Shown here: in pieces, positions 1 to 34,030 of the stretch
Layout of the letters: each line of letters opens with the position of its first letter
How positions within the stretch are numbered: position 1 is the stretch's first letter
Assembly: GCA_038380795.1 (NCBI GenBank)
Contig: CM076270.1
Location: forward strand, 18,492,001 to 18,556,000
Reading direction: 5' to 3'
Origin: Pyrocephalus nanus
Lineage: Eukaryota; Chordata; Aves; Passeriformes; Tyrannidae
DNA length: 64,000 nucleotides
Program-made: the position numbers and the translations under genes
The notes under the pieces: generated by a model
Seen by the model: only the letters and a program-made list of their open reading frames with translations
Databases searched by the model: none
Told to the model about the DNA's origin: nothing

Positions 1-2695
1 TTTTATAGAGATTTTATTATGCTATCCTCCTCTCAGAATGTTTTTAGTGTTTTTATTGCCACTAAAATGGTTAAAATTGCCCTTTGCTTTCTCTGCAGGA
101 CAGCAACACGATCTAAAGAAGAATTTGTAGCACTCTAGCTGCTCAGGAGAAGCCCTCTGAGAAGTGGTATAGTTATGCTGTGACAGTGAAGTACTACAGA
201 TAGGCACAGGCAGAAATCACAGCCCAACTCCCTTTACAGTTTTTTCCCCACAGGGCAGAGCTATTTGCATGTTCTTTCCATCTGCTGCATTTACCGGCGG
301 AAGCCTCACAAAGAAGTAAAAATGTCCTAAGTGACACCAGAAGGTGACAGAGTTCCCACTGCTGACCTTGGTGGGAGACAGTCCTGAGCATGACTGGTTT
401 TGGTGGGAGGACACTCTGACTCTCACACTCCACCTGTGCAATTTGCTCCTGGATTTGCAGTGGGCCACTGCAAAGCTACAATTCAATCAAGTGCTCCAGT
501 TTGCCTTACTCATCCCTGTCTTCATCCTTCCTTTCCTTCTACATACCTCTGTCTTCTGGTTTGTGGAGAAACTGCATCCTCTAGCAAAGCTGAGACTTCT
601 CCCTCCATCAGATTTCTTGCTACTGAGAAACATCTACCACAGCAGCAAACTCTAATGAATCAGTGTCTTCAGTTACTGTGAAAGGCAAAGGGCACCTACA
701 ACCTCCTTCATTTTATCTCATTTATTCTTCTTATTCTGATTTTATACACTGTTAATCCGTAAGAATGGCATTTACCACATTTTTCTAGTGTGATAAAGTT
801 GCTGTGGGATACGGATACAATCAAAAATCTATGAGGAATCAGAAACGTTTCCCAGGAAGAAAAGCTGAATCAGTGCCATTTGCAGACACCAAACGATGTA
901 AAACCTCATGTCTGCTGTGTGCTAGTTTGCTATTAATCCTTCTCTCTATTCCAAGACAAAAAGGGCATTAAACTGGGATTATATTTGAAACCAAGTATCA
1001 GCAGTTTTAGAGTTATAAACACCGCCAGGCAATTGTTAATCCAAAACTAAGCATTACAAACCCAGGAAATCCAGTTTAGATTACACTTCAGAGTACACCA
1101 ACACAATTCTGACCATTCCTGGGTAAGAATTAACTTTGTCGCTACAAGTAAAGCCACCTCCCAGAGACCAGAATACAACCTGGGCCAGCCATCACTACTG
1201 AGACAGTGAAGGACACGGTCTGAAACAGCTTTATCAGTTTAAAGAGGAGCTTAGGAAAGAAGGCACGAGACACTGCAGAGAGCAGAGGCCCATCTGACTT
1301 AACTTGTGCTAATAGGAAATGCAGTGGCTTGAAAAAACTGCAGCTGGAAGGGGGCAAAAATAAAGGACTATGACTTTTGACAGAGCAAGGCTGGCATGGC
1401 AGTAAAAACCCTGCAGGTAGGTTTGTTTCCCTTGTGCAGAGTAAAATACCTTGGTATTAATAATAAACACATCACATAGACCATTTTGTGTGATCAGGGA
1501 GAAGATAAAAGAAAGCCTGAGCTATAAAACCCTTCCTTTCGCTCTGCTCCTGCCTGTGGCTGACAGAGACCTGGTGGGACCTCGGGCAGGACCCCGCTGC
1601 GTGACAGGGGGTGTTTGCCCCCATTTGAGGTGCCCTGTGGTGTCTCACCCAGCCTCCAATGCTGAATTGGACAGGCATGGGATATTCTTGGCCCATCTCA
1701 CTCCTACCCATCTCTCACTGCAGAAATCATACAAAAGGAGCCAGATCACACTTAATTCAAACCCACAGCCTATCACACCTTATGCCTTATGATCTCTCAG
1801 AAAAAACACATTTAGGCTATCAGGAGTGGGAAGAGATAAAGCAATGGGCTGGACATATTTGCATTTGTAACCCACTTCTTGCTATAATGGAAAGACAGAA
1901 CTTAACACCACACTCAGCAGCAAGACCATTAATGCCCCTCTCCTTTGCAACATAAAATACAGAGGCTAGAAAAATATATTCCCAAGTCTTGGAACAACAG
2001 GGCCGAGATTGAGCAATATCACTGAGTCTTATTCCGGAGTTCATTTCTGGACATGATCACATCATTCAAATAATTTTTATAGTCCATGCTATTATGGGTT
2101 ATTGTTCCCACAAACTAGCCTGTGTCAATTGCCTTGGGATGCCCACATACACCTGTCACAAAACGTCTTTGGAAAAAATCCCAAATCTCTCTCCCACTTT
2201 TTGCCAGTCAAAAATCCTAACCTTTAACTTGGTTATTGTAATTTAGCTCCTATTCACACCCTCAGAGGGGAACAAATTTCAACATCTGTTACCAAACTTC
2301 TAAAGGAGAAAGAAAGAATAAAATAAAGAAAAACGCAGTGAAAAGAAGAGTGGTGACAAAGCTAGCAGCTCTGCTCAGCAGGTGCTGGCTGTGAAAAGCT
2401 CCTGGGGAAGATCTTGGCAACAGCATCCTGGACTCAAGGCGAGCAAGCGCCAGCAAAGGCTGGTGGTGGGAGACAACAGAAGCCTGAGGGAGCACCTTGG
2501 CACAGGCACAGTGAAGTGACAAGCAGGGGGGCACAATGCACACCTGCAGCAGAAAGGGGAGAGAATTTAAGGCCTTGTGCAGAGCATTGCTACATCTATG
2601 GGGGAAACTCCAGCCTTTTACTGCCACGGAGGGAAAACGCCAGGAAAAGGTATATACAGTGACAGCTCTTTAGGTAAATCATGATGACATGAGAG

Positions 2696-2761
2696 GTTTT
2701 TTCTTTTCCTTTTCTTTTCCTTTTTTTTTTCTTTTGTTTTGATCTTTTGTTTTTGTTTTCT
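2696..2761. repeat. Pyrimidine-rich tract
   Basis: This is a T-rich run broken by single C or G bases (TTTTC and TTTTG units), about 65 bases long. It is simple low-complexity sequence in the spacer, with no flanking duplication seen. Confidence 0.7.
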
Positions 2762-3029
2762 TGCTCCACTGACACCAGAGCACAGCATTAAATCAAATAC
2801 TGCCATCACGAAGGGCGTGCTGCTGCCCAGGTTTGACTCCAACCATGCCAGCCACTTCTTTTACGACATATTTTAAAGTGACAAAGCAATGACAAATGAC
2901 AAAGCATTGTCACCCCTTGTGGTGCCACACATCCCTGAGCTCAGGATGCAGCCCAAGCCCTATCCCCTTCCACCTCCTGCTGCCACGGTGTGAGGACTTA
3001 ACAATGCTTCCCTCGCCTTAAGGCTGGTT

Positions 3030-3075
3030 TTGTTTGTTTGAGAAACAAAACAAACCAAACAAACAAACAACAACC
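3030..3075. repeat. TTTG/CAAA low-complexity tract with inverted symmetry
   Basis: A short GTTT-type run is followed at once by AAAC/CAAA units. The two halves are partly complementary and could form an imperfect hairpin around a GAGA loop. It is most likely two adjoining simple repeats. Confidence 0.55.
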
Positions 3076-6000
3076 CTCAGATACTTTCCTAAATATACCA
3101 CCACTGAGGATTTCACCTCAATGAGATATCCTGGCATCCTGTTTTTGCAATGACTCCCCTCAGGAGCCCAGGGAATTGTGAGGGCAGGCCCAGACACTGG
3201 CAAGCTGTGCCTCAATACGGGGACAGAAGGGTTTATTTTAAACGTGGACAGCAAAGGATTTAAATTTTTTCTCCTCTAAGCCATTTGCCAAATTCAAACC
3301 AGTTTTGATCAGAAAAGCAGTGTTACTTTTACACACTCCCTGTGCCCAGGGAGGATTTTGCACAGAAACACTCACAGCTCCAGAGACAAAGGGGTTGCCC
3401 CTGAGGCCTCGTCTCTGTGAGGGAACAACGTGGCACTGGACATTAAAATATTAGTTTAAGCTTCCATCACTTACTGTGAATTTGGGTGAGTGCCAGGACA
3501 TGGACACAAGTGAGTATAAACCCCCATGAGGGGAGGATGGAGGTGTGGGCACGCAGGTCCCAGCGGCTGCTCTGGTCTCCCCTCAGCGCCGCCGCCATCA
3601 ATCACCACCCAGCACCTCCACTGCCCATCCCGGCGAGCGGCAGCCAGGAAACCTGCTGAGTGAGGGGTCATTCCATGAGCTGATGACATGCTCATCCCAG
3701 CAAGAACCACGCACACCAAGGGCAGATGTGCTGGGCAGCCCTTGGCCCTGCCCGCTGCCTGGCACTGGAGCCACGATGGGGGCAGTCACCGAGCCCTCAG
3801 AAGCAGGCAGCGGGCACTGAGAACCTTCTCTTTGCTTGGAAAAAATCACTCTTTTTGGCCAAGCCGACTCCAGGCTACTCCACTACAGCTGCAGGGGGCT
3901 AAGATTATGCTGCCCACAGGTGTCACAGCAAATGAACTGAACACACCAAGAGGTGCAAATATTAGAAGGCGTGAATCAATTTTACAGCTCCTGCAAACAG
4001 CCCCACATGGCACTGCCTGTCCAGCAGAGTGTAAAAACAGTGGAGCACTTGCTACTAATGAAAAATCCGGGAAAAGAAGGGAAGACTCTTGAAGATGTGA
4101 AGACCCACCAAGTCCCTACATGGGAGAGCACAACATGATGTTATTGCAGAGACAGCACTTCAGGAACAACTACATCACATAAACTCATATTGTCAAGGAG
4201 ATTGACAGCAAATGTTTACCTTTTATTGCAATTAAACAACTTCAACAAAAGCACTGAATGAAAGCAAAGGGCATTTCCTCTGCAAACCTCATTAGAGAAT
4301 TGCCATGTCTTCCTCTCCTGACTTAACATTTCAACCAGACATTTGATATTTGGTACCTGCTGTTATAGAGGCAACTCGGTTTGAATTTCATTGTTGTTTT
4401 CTCACACATTTCATGGGCTAACACTAAAATACTTGGTCAGGGAGAAAGAGCAAACTTTTCTATCTATGACATCTTAACTGAAACGTTTTTTTAAAGCTGG
4501 TAATAAAGCTCAGAAAGAGACGGTCCAAAAGGCTTATTAGAAACCTGCTTCATGCTTCAGAGGGGCTCAAGCTACATTGCAACTGTCTGTACATCTGTAG
4601 CATTCATTTTTCTTGGAGAGGTGGATGAGGGACGTTTGCCTCCTTTCCAAACACAGCAAAATGCTTCTCAAAGCACTTTGATCAGGCAATTCTTTTCTCC
4701 CAGCCTGCTGCTGCCAAGAGAGGAGCCCCTCCTGGCAGTGCCAGGGACCTGGATGTCTTTAACTGAATGGAGATTAAAATAGGGCAGGAGACAGAATGTG
4801 CTTAATTGGCCCATATTTCCTTCCCAGGCCCTGGGCTCAAGCAGAGGCAAGACTGACAGATATGACTCTCTGAACAGGCAGCTGTCCCCAAAATACAACT
4901 AAGTGCTTGATAAAGACCTACTTCAGGGTCTTACAGTCTCTGCAGCTGGCAGGCGAGGGAGGCAGCACACAGCCAGCCAAGGTGCCAGGGCTTTGGATGG
5001 GGCTCACTGCTCATTCCCAACAGTCACCATCCAGCATGATAGAGGCAAATGCAACAGTCTGCCCCAAAACGGCTGCCATTCACCATTTGCCCTGACCCAG
5101 ACCCTGACTTGGGGAACAGTTTCACAACCACGCTGCCCACAAAGAGAAACACAACACCTTTAAAATTTACTGCCAGCGATGGAGTGGCAAATCACCTGTT
5201 TGCTGTTCCCAGGCACATTCATTGCCTGCTCAAGTGTGTGCCACATTCACATCACAGTGACCTGTGCACGAATAGGTGCTGAGTGTGCCGTGGGATTTTT
5301 CCAGCATTGCTCAATAGCTGGGTGTGCTGTTAGTTTTTCAGGAGGAGGTTGTGTTACCACCTCACACCCCATGGGCAGCCTCAGAGGCATTCTGCTGCAA
5401 CCCCTTGTGGTGTGTGCCCTGTGGCAAGCTGCCTGCATACCATGCCACATCCAGAGGGGCATCTGGAATATATACTCAAAGCTCCTTAGAATGCAGGGGG
5501 CCTTCAGTAGTGCTGGGAAAGGACAAGGGTGGGGAGTGCTTTCTGAAGTTTGGAGCCAGCATCCAGCCCAACACACTGGGCTGCCCTCCCCATCCTGCCC
5601 CACTCCCTTTCCCCACAGCTGGTCTGACAGTTCTGTCTCACTCTGAGATCTTACTGAAGTCATTACAAAACCAAAAACAATCAGCTGCACAACCTGTGAC
5701 AGGAGCAAACAGGCAGCATGGATCTGCCAACCCACACAACCTCCCCTGCCTCCCTCCCTCCCTGGGAGCTGGGGCTGCAGGTGGCCATGCAAAGCCAGTC
5801 ACAACTCATTGCAAAGCCAGCCTGTACATGTGGGTGTCTGTGCATGGTTTATTCCATCCTAGGCTTTTTTGGGGGATGTTTTCGTAGTGACCTCCGGTGT
5901 TTATTCTTAGTTTATATAACAACACCACAACAGTCTACTAGTCTGTTCCCAAATATTTGACCTGCAAAATTATCAGTCCATTTGGAGACCAAACTGGACT

Positions 6001-9000
6001 CCGCTAAGTCACAAAATGCTGCCTCAAGCTGATTTTTTCAGCACTTAAAACCCCAAACCAAGCTGTGTCGTGTCCAAGCCTCTCTCTAAAGGGTAACATT
6101 GGTCTATATTTTCCAGTACACCCCCACAGAGATCATTAACATGGTGCTGCTGGTTTAATTACACTGAGCTGTAAATCTTGTATTTCTCAAATCCAGCTTA
6201 CCAGATTTCTTCATGATGTGCATGGCTAAGTGACTGCCCACTCACCCACAGGCGCTTCCCAGACCTCCTTATTTCCATCAGACCAGCCACACTGCAGGAA
6301 AAGGTACCTAAGGCTCAGACGCAGGCTGCAACCCCAAAACCTCTGCAGAAGGTATTGCTCTGACAACACTGCTGACACAGAGGCATTTTCAGATGGCAGC
6401 TCTGCGTACCCACAGTACCAGAACAAGTCAGCTTAGAGCTGCTTCTTTGAGTTTTACATGCACCGATTTTTGGAGAAGGGAGAATGACTCATGAGGACTG
6501 ACTGCTGTTCTAGCAGTGGCAATCACATAATCACCATCTGAAAAGGGGGAGAAATGAATCGAGGCCTAATACAAAGCCTTCCCTGTTACTTTACTGAGAA
6601 CAAGTTACTCCATGAATAACAATTGGGGGAACAGAATGACATCCTAGTGAAATCTCATGAAGACAAATTTTAATTTCAGAGGTTTTCTTCAATATTAAGT
6701 TGTCTTCTTTTTCAAAACTTCTCTCCCCAGTCAAACCAGGAGAATATTCAATCATTGCATAACCTGATTCCAATTCAATTCAAACACTGATCTAAAAGTT
6801 CAAGTATGAAATTACATACTTGGCCTTTTCACATTAATTAATCCAAATGAATAGAGTAACGTACTGACTTTCACTGGAGAACATCTTTGTGCCAGCAAGA
6901 ACAGTTAATTAGAGCTGGCACAAACACCTTCCATATTCACCATGAATAATAATACCCCCAGAGCAAATTTTTTCAGTAAACTTAAGGAAACGGCTTATTC
7001 TTGATTCTTCAACCCACCCATTTCTTCTAAGATTTTAATAAGAGAGAAGGAGTTAAAGTGCTGGTAGTTGTCAAGCAGCCCCTGCACCATGTGTTCTTCC
7101 TGCCTGCTGCTCCCAGCTCCTGCCTGGCCTCAACATGACCTGCCTACACAAGAGGTGCCCAGGCCTAGAGAATCGGTCACACAAGGCTGCCTTACACATT
7201 GCATCACCTCTGCAGCATCCTCCTGCTGCCTCCAGCAGGCCACTAGTGACAGCCCAGTGACAGATGGCTCTGGGCAGGGGCTGAGGTTCTGGGATGTGCT
7301 GCACCTCCCTGCTCTGCTCTGGATCTTCCCCCGTGGTAGAGAAAGCTCTGCCCCATGACACCCATCTGTGAGCTGTGAGGACCCCCTGGAAAAGGGACTA
7401 TACAAAAGGAGACTATGGGGATAGGAAAGGTCACTTGGTGATCAGGTGAAGCTGCTGTGGTGGAGGCTCCAACCTGTATCAAGAGATTTTCCTCAGACAC
7501 ATCACAGACCAAAAGCAGCAGCCACAGGCCAGCACACAGGGACACCCTTTCTGCTCAGCACTTACCTCCTCACCTGCAGACACAGCAAGTCAGAGCCAGC
7601 TGTGTTCCAGAGGAAGCAGATCTACTCCCAGGCAGAGAAGCACAAATGTCCAACATACGGGGGGTCGTGTACACAGCAGACAGGAAAAGCAACAGCCAGT
7701 GTCACCATGTCCTAAAGTCAGTCTTAAGAAATGCCACTCATTTAAAATGTCTGGCAAACAAGGGTGTGCACACTGCCTAACTCAGGAGACTCAGGTATGC
7801 AGGAACTCCTAAACTGAGCAATCCAAGGCATTCTCTAGAGATGTCATTACTCTCTAGGAATCAAAGGCTCCTAAATTAAGTACAACAAGTCGGATGGTCC
7901 AAACATCGCTTCAAGCTCCAGTCCCATTTTCAGTCTCATTAGGCCCTGCTGGCAAGTAAGACTGGACACTGTTTTGAAGAAATTTTGGTCAACATAAATG
8001 TTTTAACACAAAACAAACAGCATTTTATTTATTCCCGTGTCCCTTGTCCATTTTTATTCGTCATTTTTAGATAAAAATTGTTTCGAAAGAAGAAATAATA
8101 ACCTAGTCACTAAAATATTAAAACAAATGCCTCATCTTAAAATCAGGAAGTTTAGCTGCTTCCACCCACCTTTTTACACTACAGTTTATTAGCTGAAAAT
8201 ATTCAGTAAAGCTCAACCTATAAGAGTTAGAGACTCTGTCCCCTCAAACTGCTTTCTGTTCATTTAATCCAGAAAACATTCCCTGCAGCACCTCCATGAT
8301 TCCACTGGGACACGAATGCCCCCAACCAGGATTTGTGCTTGCCAAAAGAGCAAGAAACGGGCCATTTACCTGAGATCTGGGACATTAACCTGAGAAGCTA
8401 TTTTTGTGGATTATGTAGCTACCCAAACATGCCTTTTTTTCCTGGGAAGCCATGGCATCATCCACAATACTCACACTTATAATGTCCCGGGTGGAACTCT
8501 GAACGATGGCAGCAAAATGCTTGGGAACAAGTTGTACATCCTAAGGCACGTACATAAGCATGTATAAGAGAGAGAACAGGCTTTCATTAGCTTGGCATCA
8601 GCATAATACACCAGACAGCTGTTTATGCTGGGCTGCAGTCAGTTCCCAAGGCTGCAGAGATCCCAATGGGCTGCACTTCATGGGACAGGACTGGACTACA
8701 AATGCAGCTGTAGAAGACTTGTGACAAATAAAGAGTTCTTTTATGTCTTAGAAGAGACACTGAGGTTCCTTCCCTCAACTGCTAAGCTAATAGGTTTCCA
8801 GCAAGTTTTTTAAAAAAAAAGTCCAGAGCTTGGAAGTGGATGCTCTTACAGTTAGACCAAAACTTTGACTTATTGAGCACTGCCTGGCAGAGCTAAACAA
8901 CAGCCAAGCTGCAATATGCAAGTATTAGAAATTAAATTGTATTAGGTACCAGCCACTATCACAGTGACCCATATCTTAGGGTTTCAACTGCATCTCTGTC

Positions 9001-10167
9001 ACGCAGTCCTCCTAAAGCACGTTTTATTGCCAAGCTTTTTAATGTGCCACTGTTCCATCAAGTAAAGCAGCCTTCTGCCAGAGTGTGAGTAAGATTAGGA
9101 AGTAGAACTGACTTAAAATAAGTCTCCTAAGAGCAAGAGGTAATGACTAATTAACTGTCCCTTAATATAACCTCAGGAAATGAAAAAGTGAACCAAGAGG
9201 GAAATTTGAAAAATAAAGTTTCACAGTACAAGCTGGCTTTCTTTGTAGTGGACAAGTCTCCAGGTGACAGACTTGCTGTTAACTAGATTTACTGAAATGC
9301 ATCAGTCATGTTCTTAGTATCAGCATTTCAGCCTTCAAAAGGCATGTCTGAATGGGGCAGGTTTTCCTCATGGTGCTGCAGAGTTGCTTCCTCAGCCCAG
9401 AGCTGAGGGAAAGAGAGGGCTATCAGACAAAGCTGACTGGGCCACCTGGGAGAAGAGGTTTTGGCAAACACAATTACTGTAAGATGCAGCTCCCTTTGGC
9501 AAAACCCCCAGGGTGGAAAGAGCACCCAAATACTGAAGAACTAAATGCAAAATGCATCAAAAATTACTGTAACAAGCGAAACAGGAACTTCCTCCCCAAT
9601 TGACCAGAGTCTAATTGTGGAAAGAGGAACAGTCAAGGTCAGGAAAAAATATTCTGACACTTCATTCCCAGAAAGAGAGAAAGCTTGAGAGAGCATTAAG
9701 GCACCCCTACTGCTGTGTGCAGTAAGGAGAGAAGTCCCCCAAAGCTGGCCAGCCAGAAGGCAACAGCAGGTTTAGGTCACATGCAGACAAGCACATGTCT
9801 GTGCAGAAGTCCAGCAGCTGGAGAAGCAAGGCTGAGCACATGGATCAAATGCCCACTAGCCACCCGAGCAGCACAGACATCTTGCTGCTTCACAGACCTC
9901 AGCAGCAACTTCCCCACACGGGCTGCCCTTGGGTCTGTCAGGGATGTGCAAGGACAGGGGTAGAGTCCTACAGAGCCTGGAGGCATGGGCAGGCTCCCCA
10001 GCAGGCTGCTCACTCATGTCCCCACGCAGCTCTCCCATCCCTGTGGGGAAGAACCTCCCCCCTGCAGCACCTCCCACTGCCCAGCTCCACGGGGCTGGAC
10101 CCTCCAGGGCAGTCCAGCTGCTGCCTTCCAGGAGCAACAGCTCTGTGGAGGGCATGTGCTTCTCGTT

Positions 10168-10212
10168 CCAAACAAACACACGCTTTACATATCAGAGGTA
10201 AAAGATTTTATT
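10168..10212 (-). terminator. ITM2C: Probable ITM2C poly(A) site
   Basis: The minus strand has a canonical AATAAA at 10,212-10,207. It is followed 24 bases later by a GT-rich element (GTGTGTTTGTTTGG, about 10,182-10,168), the classical arrangement for cleavage between them at about 10,185-10,200. This would give ITM2C a 3' UTR of about 2.3 kb. A variant ATTAAA at 11,128-11,123 would give about 1.4 kb, closer to what I recall of the mammalian mRNA, but it lacks an obvious GT-rich element. Transcript data would be needed to decide. Confidence 0.5.
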
Positions 10213-12490
10213 ATCCCACGGGTTTTTCCTAAGAAGTAAGAGTCCTACCAGACAAAATATACAAAGCATTTTATGTTTTCTTTCTAGACAACTGCATTCT
10301 CACCCTATGAAACAGTGACCACATGAGTTCACCTTAAAGAACTGAGGTTTGTCCTTACAGCTGGGGGGTTGCACAGTTAGCATATTCAATGACCAGTTAA
10401 ATCATGCAGAATCAGAAGGAAGGGGAAAAAGGTCTGTATGCTCACCTGAGTGCAGGCTTAGGTTTCTAGAAATGAAGAGAAACGCAGAGCTTAAATTTAC
10501 CAGTTTGCAGCACTTCCATTAAGTGAACCAATTCTCTGACCCACTTCTTGTCATCTTCTTGGCAGTTAAAGGTTGGGGCAAACAGCAAGTTATCACTGGA
10601 AAAACACAATGCTAGAGAAGTAAACACCCCTCTGGCAGTGGAAAACCTTCCTTACCACCCTGCAGGAAGTGCATGTAATTCTTCATTGTACATCAAGCTT
10701 AAAGCAGAATGAAACCAATGTGTGTGTCATCCTCTACTACTTAAGAGTTCATGTTTATATAAAAAAATAAATTCTCAGCCTCTAAGGATATACTAATTCT
10801 ATTGCATTGCATGAGCACTCTGAGATCCTGTTTTGTTTTCACATAATTAACTCATAGTATTACTACTTAAAAGTTCAAAGTATATTCACTTTTTTTTTTT
10901 GGTTCTGCGGAATTAATGATTGTACTTGCATTTACTTTATCCTTCCTCTTCTAAAACAACAAGCTCATTTTAACAGATGGTGAGCAAGTCCAGATTTGCT
11001 GGAAACCAATTAACAAGAATGTGCCAAGTTGAAACTCACCCCATTCTTTCAAGCCAAAAAACTGCCTGCATTTCAAGAATCTAATTAGTTTTAACTATAT
11101 TTATGGAAGAGAGGGAAGAATATTTAATTACTCTGCAATTCTTCTGCCTGATCAATAGAAATGCAGTTTTGTTCACACAGTTTTTCTGCAGTATATTGAT
11201 CAGTTGAATCTAGCCTTGTATCAATATCTGTATGACAATGGTGCCCACAGATAATGTGATACACAGCTGGATTATAGTAATTACTATCAAAACAGCTTTC
11301 ATCAGAAGAGTTATACAAGACACACTGTTAAAAAAAAAAGATTCAAAAAATCTGCTTCTCCACTTGCCAGTAACTCCCCGTTCTGCTGCTGACACTTCGT
11401 ATGTGGGCATGGCAGCCCATCCCCACACAGATGGGATCTCGATCGTGCAGGAAGACAGACCTGTGTGAACACAACTCACCCTCTCAAGCATGCAGGGTTG
11501 GCCAGGACAGACACGGGGCTCCACCTGCAGCCACAGCCTATAGATGGCACACCAGTGGGGCTTTGGCACCTTGCATCAAAAGATACACCTCTCTTTACTC
11601 AGGCAAAGAGTCAGTAGATCTGCCCAGGACCCACAGCAGCTGCAACTGTGTGTTAGAGAAAGGGCTACAGAGCCTTGCACTTCACCCTCTGCTTTGTGGC
11701 TGGAGAGCAGGGACGTGCTGTGTCATTTGTGTCGGTCCCAGCCCTCCACACTGCCCCTTGCCCTGTCCTCCTTCTGACCCTGAACACCCTTCAGGACACC
11801 TTGCATTGCTCAGTGGGTCACACTCAGCCACATTCAGGAAGAGATGTGGTGACAGGTGAGTGCAGGAGCCAGTCACAAAAACAACACAGAGCAGTGCCTT
11901 TCAGGGTTTGAAAATCTGGTCTTCAAGGGGACAGCACACAGTAAGCTGGGACCACCACAGCATGGCTTGGGCAGAAACCTTCCCTCTGCTGAGCTTTCCA
12001 AATCGCCTCACAACTATTCTTTTCCTAACTGCATCTGGTTACAGATTTTAGGTCATTACATCAGTATCAAAAAGGCAATCCTCCCTGTTCATACACCCCC
12101 TGTCCTGGTGCCATAGCAGCCTCAGAGCACTATTACAGCCTGAAACTGCTCAGGCTGGAAAAAAACCACCTATTTCCAGTGCTCCTATTTCTCAGCCCCC
12201 CCTTCTACCCAAAGCTGCCCCTAAAAGAGATTCCCATCCTGTGGTGTGTGGAAAAAACTGTGTCTACTCCCAGGCTATCTTTGACCACTGTGTAAATTTA
12301 AGCCCAGCAAATGTCTCAGGTAGGTAGCAGGGAGAGAAGAGGCCACAGTGGACCCAAGAGGTTAGAGCTGCACAAGCCAGGGGGGAGTATAAAAAGTAGC
12401 CAGATTACCATGTCTAAAGAGGGGGCTGAGAGCATGTGTGTGCATGTGTGTGCAAGCAAAGCCACGGAAGGTTACATCGGGAGAGTGGCT
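10190..12490 (-). other. ITM2C: ITM2C 3' UTR (inferred)
   Basis: This stretch follows the ITM2C stop codon on the minus strand. It carries no exon-like frame of its own that I recognise. The distal end is set by the AATAAA plus GT-rich element near 10.2 kb. An alternative shorter UTR would end near the ATTAAA at 11,123-11,128. The extent is inferred, not seen in a transcript. Confidence 0.5.
11123..11128 (-). terminator. ITM2C: Alternative ATTAAA poly(A) signal
   Basis: ATTAAA, the commonest variant poly(A) hexamer, lies on the minus strand about 1.36 kb after the ITM2C stop. It is not backed by a clear GT-rich downstream element. Confidence 0.3.
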
Positions 12491-33766
<21,276 letters not shown>

Positions 33767-33794
33767 GGCCCCGCTCCGCCGCCGCCCGCGCCGC

Positions 33795-33823
33795 CGGCCC
33801 CGGCCCCGGCCCGGCCCCGCCCC
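33795..33823 (-). promoter_or_regulatory. ITM2C: Putative G-quadruplex in the ITM2C 5' region
   Basis: The minus strand has five successive G runs (GGGG, GGGG, GGG, GGGG, GGGG) separated by only one or two C bases, directly upstream of exon 1. Such spacing fits the usual quadruplex pattern and overlaps a GC box. Confidence 0.5.
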
Positions 33824-34030
33824 GGGGAGGAACCGCACCGTGCCCGCCCCCGGCACCGCCCGCAGCCCCGCCGGGCCCGCCCGCGGGGACGGGGATGGGC
33901 ACGGCCCGGCTGAATGTCGGGATTAAGGACCTGCTTGCCAGAAGCAGCACCCCCGGGGCCGCCCCCTTCTCGCCCCCCGGAGCCACGGCCGATCCTCACT
34001 GGGATAGCCTTCGGTCCGGGACACAGCGGG

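Larger units (their letters stand above)
1..10183. other. Spacer downstream of ITM2C
   Basis: I see no supportable gene here. The longest open frames (about 180 codons near 5.25-5.89 kb, on both strands) lie in a G+C-richer patch where stops are rare. They overlap one another, lack domain-like features and resemble chance frames. In human the next gene, GPR55, would be expected to converge on ITM2C from this side, but no seven-helix reading frame is present. Low-complexity tracts at 2.7 and 3.05 kb are listed separately. Confidence 0.6.

Noticed and set aside
5247..5887. Overlapping 181- and 187-codon frames on opposite strands
   Set aside because: Mutually antisense in a stop-poor patch; neither shows domains or splice context.
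1..10167. Search for GPR55 or another known neighbour beyond ITM2C
   Set aside because: No seven-helix frame or other recognisable exon found; the neighbour, if conserved, lies outside the window.
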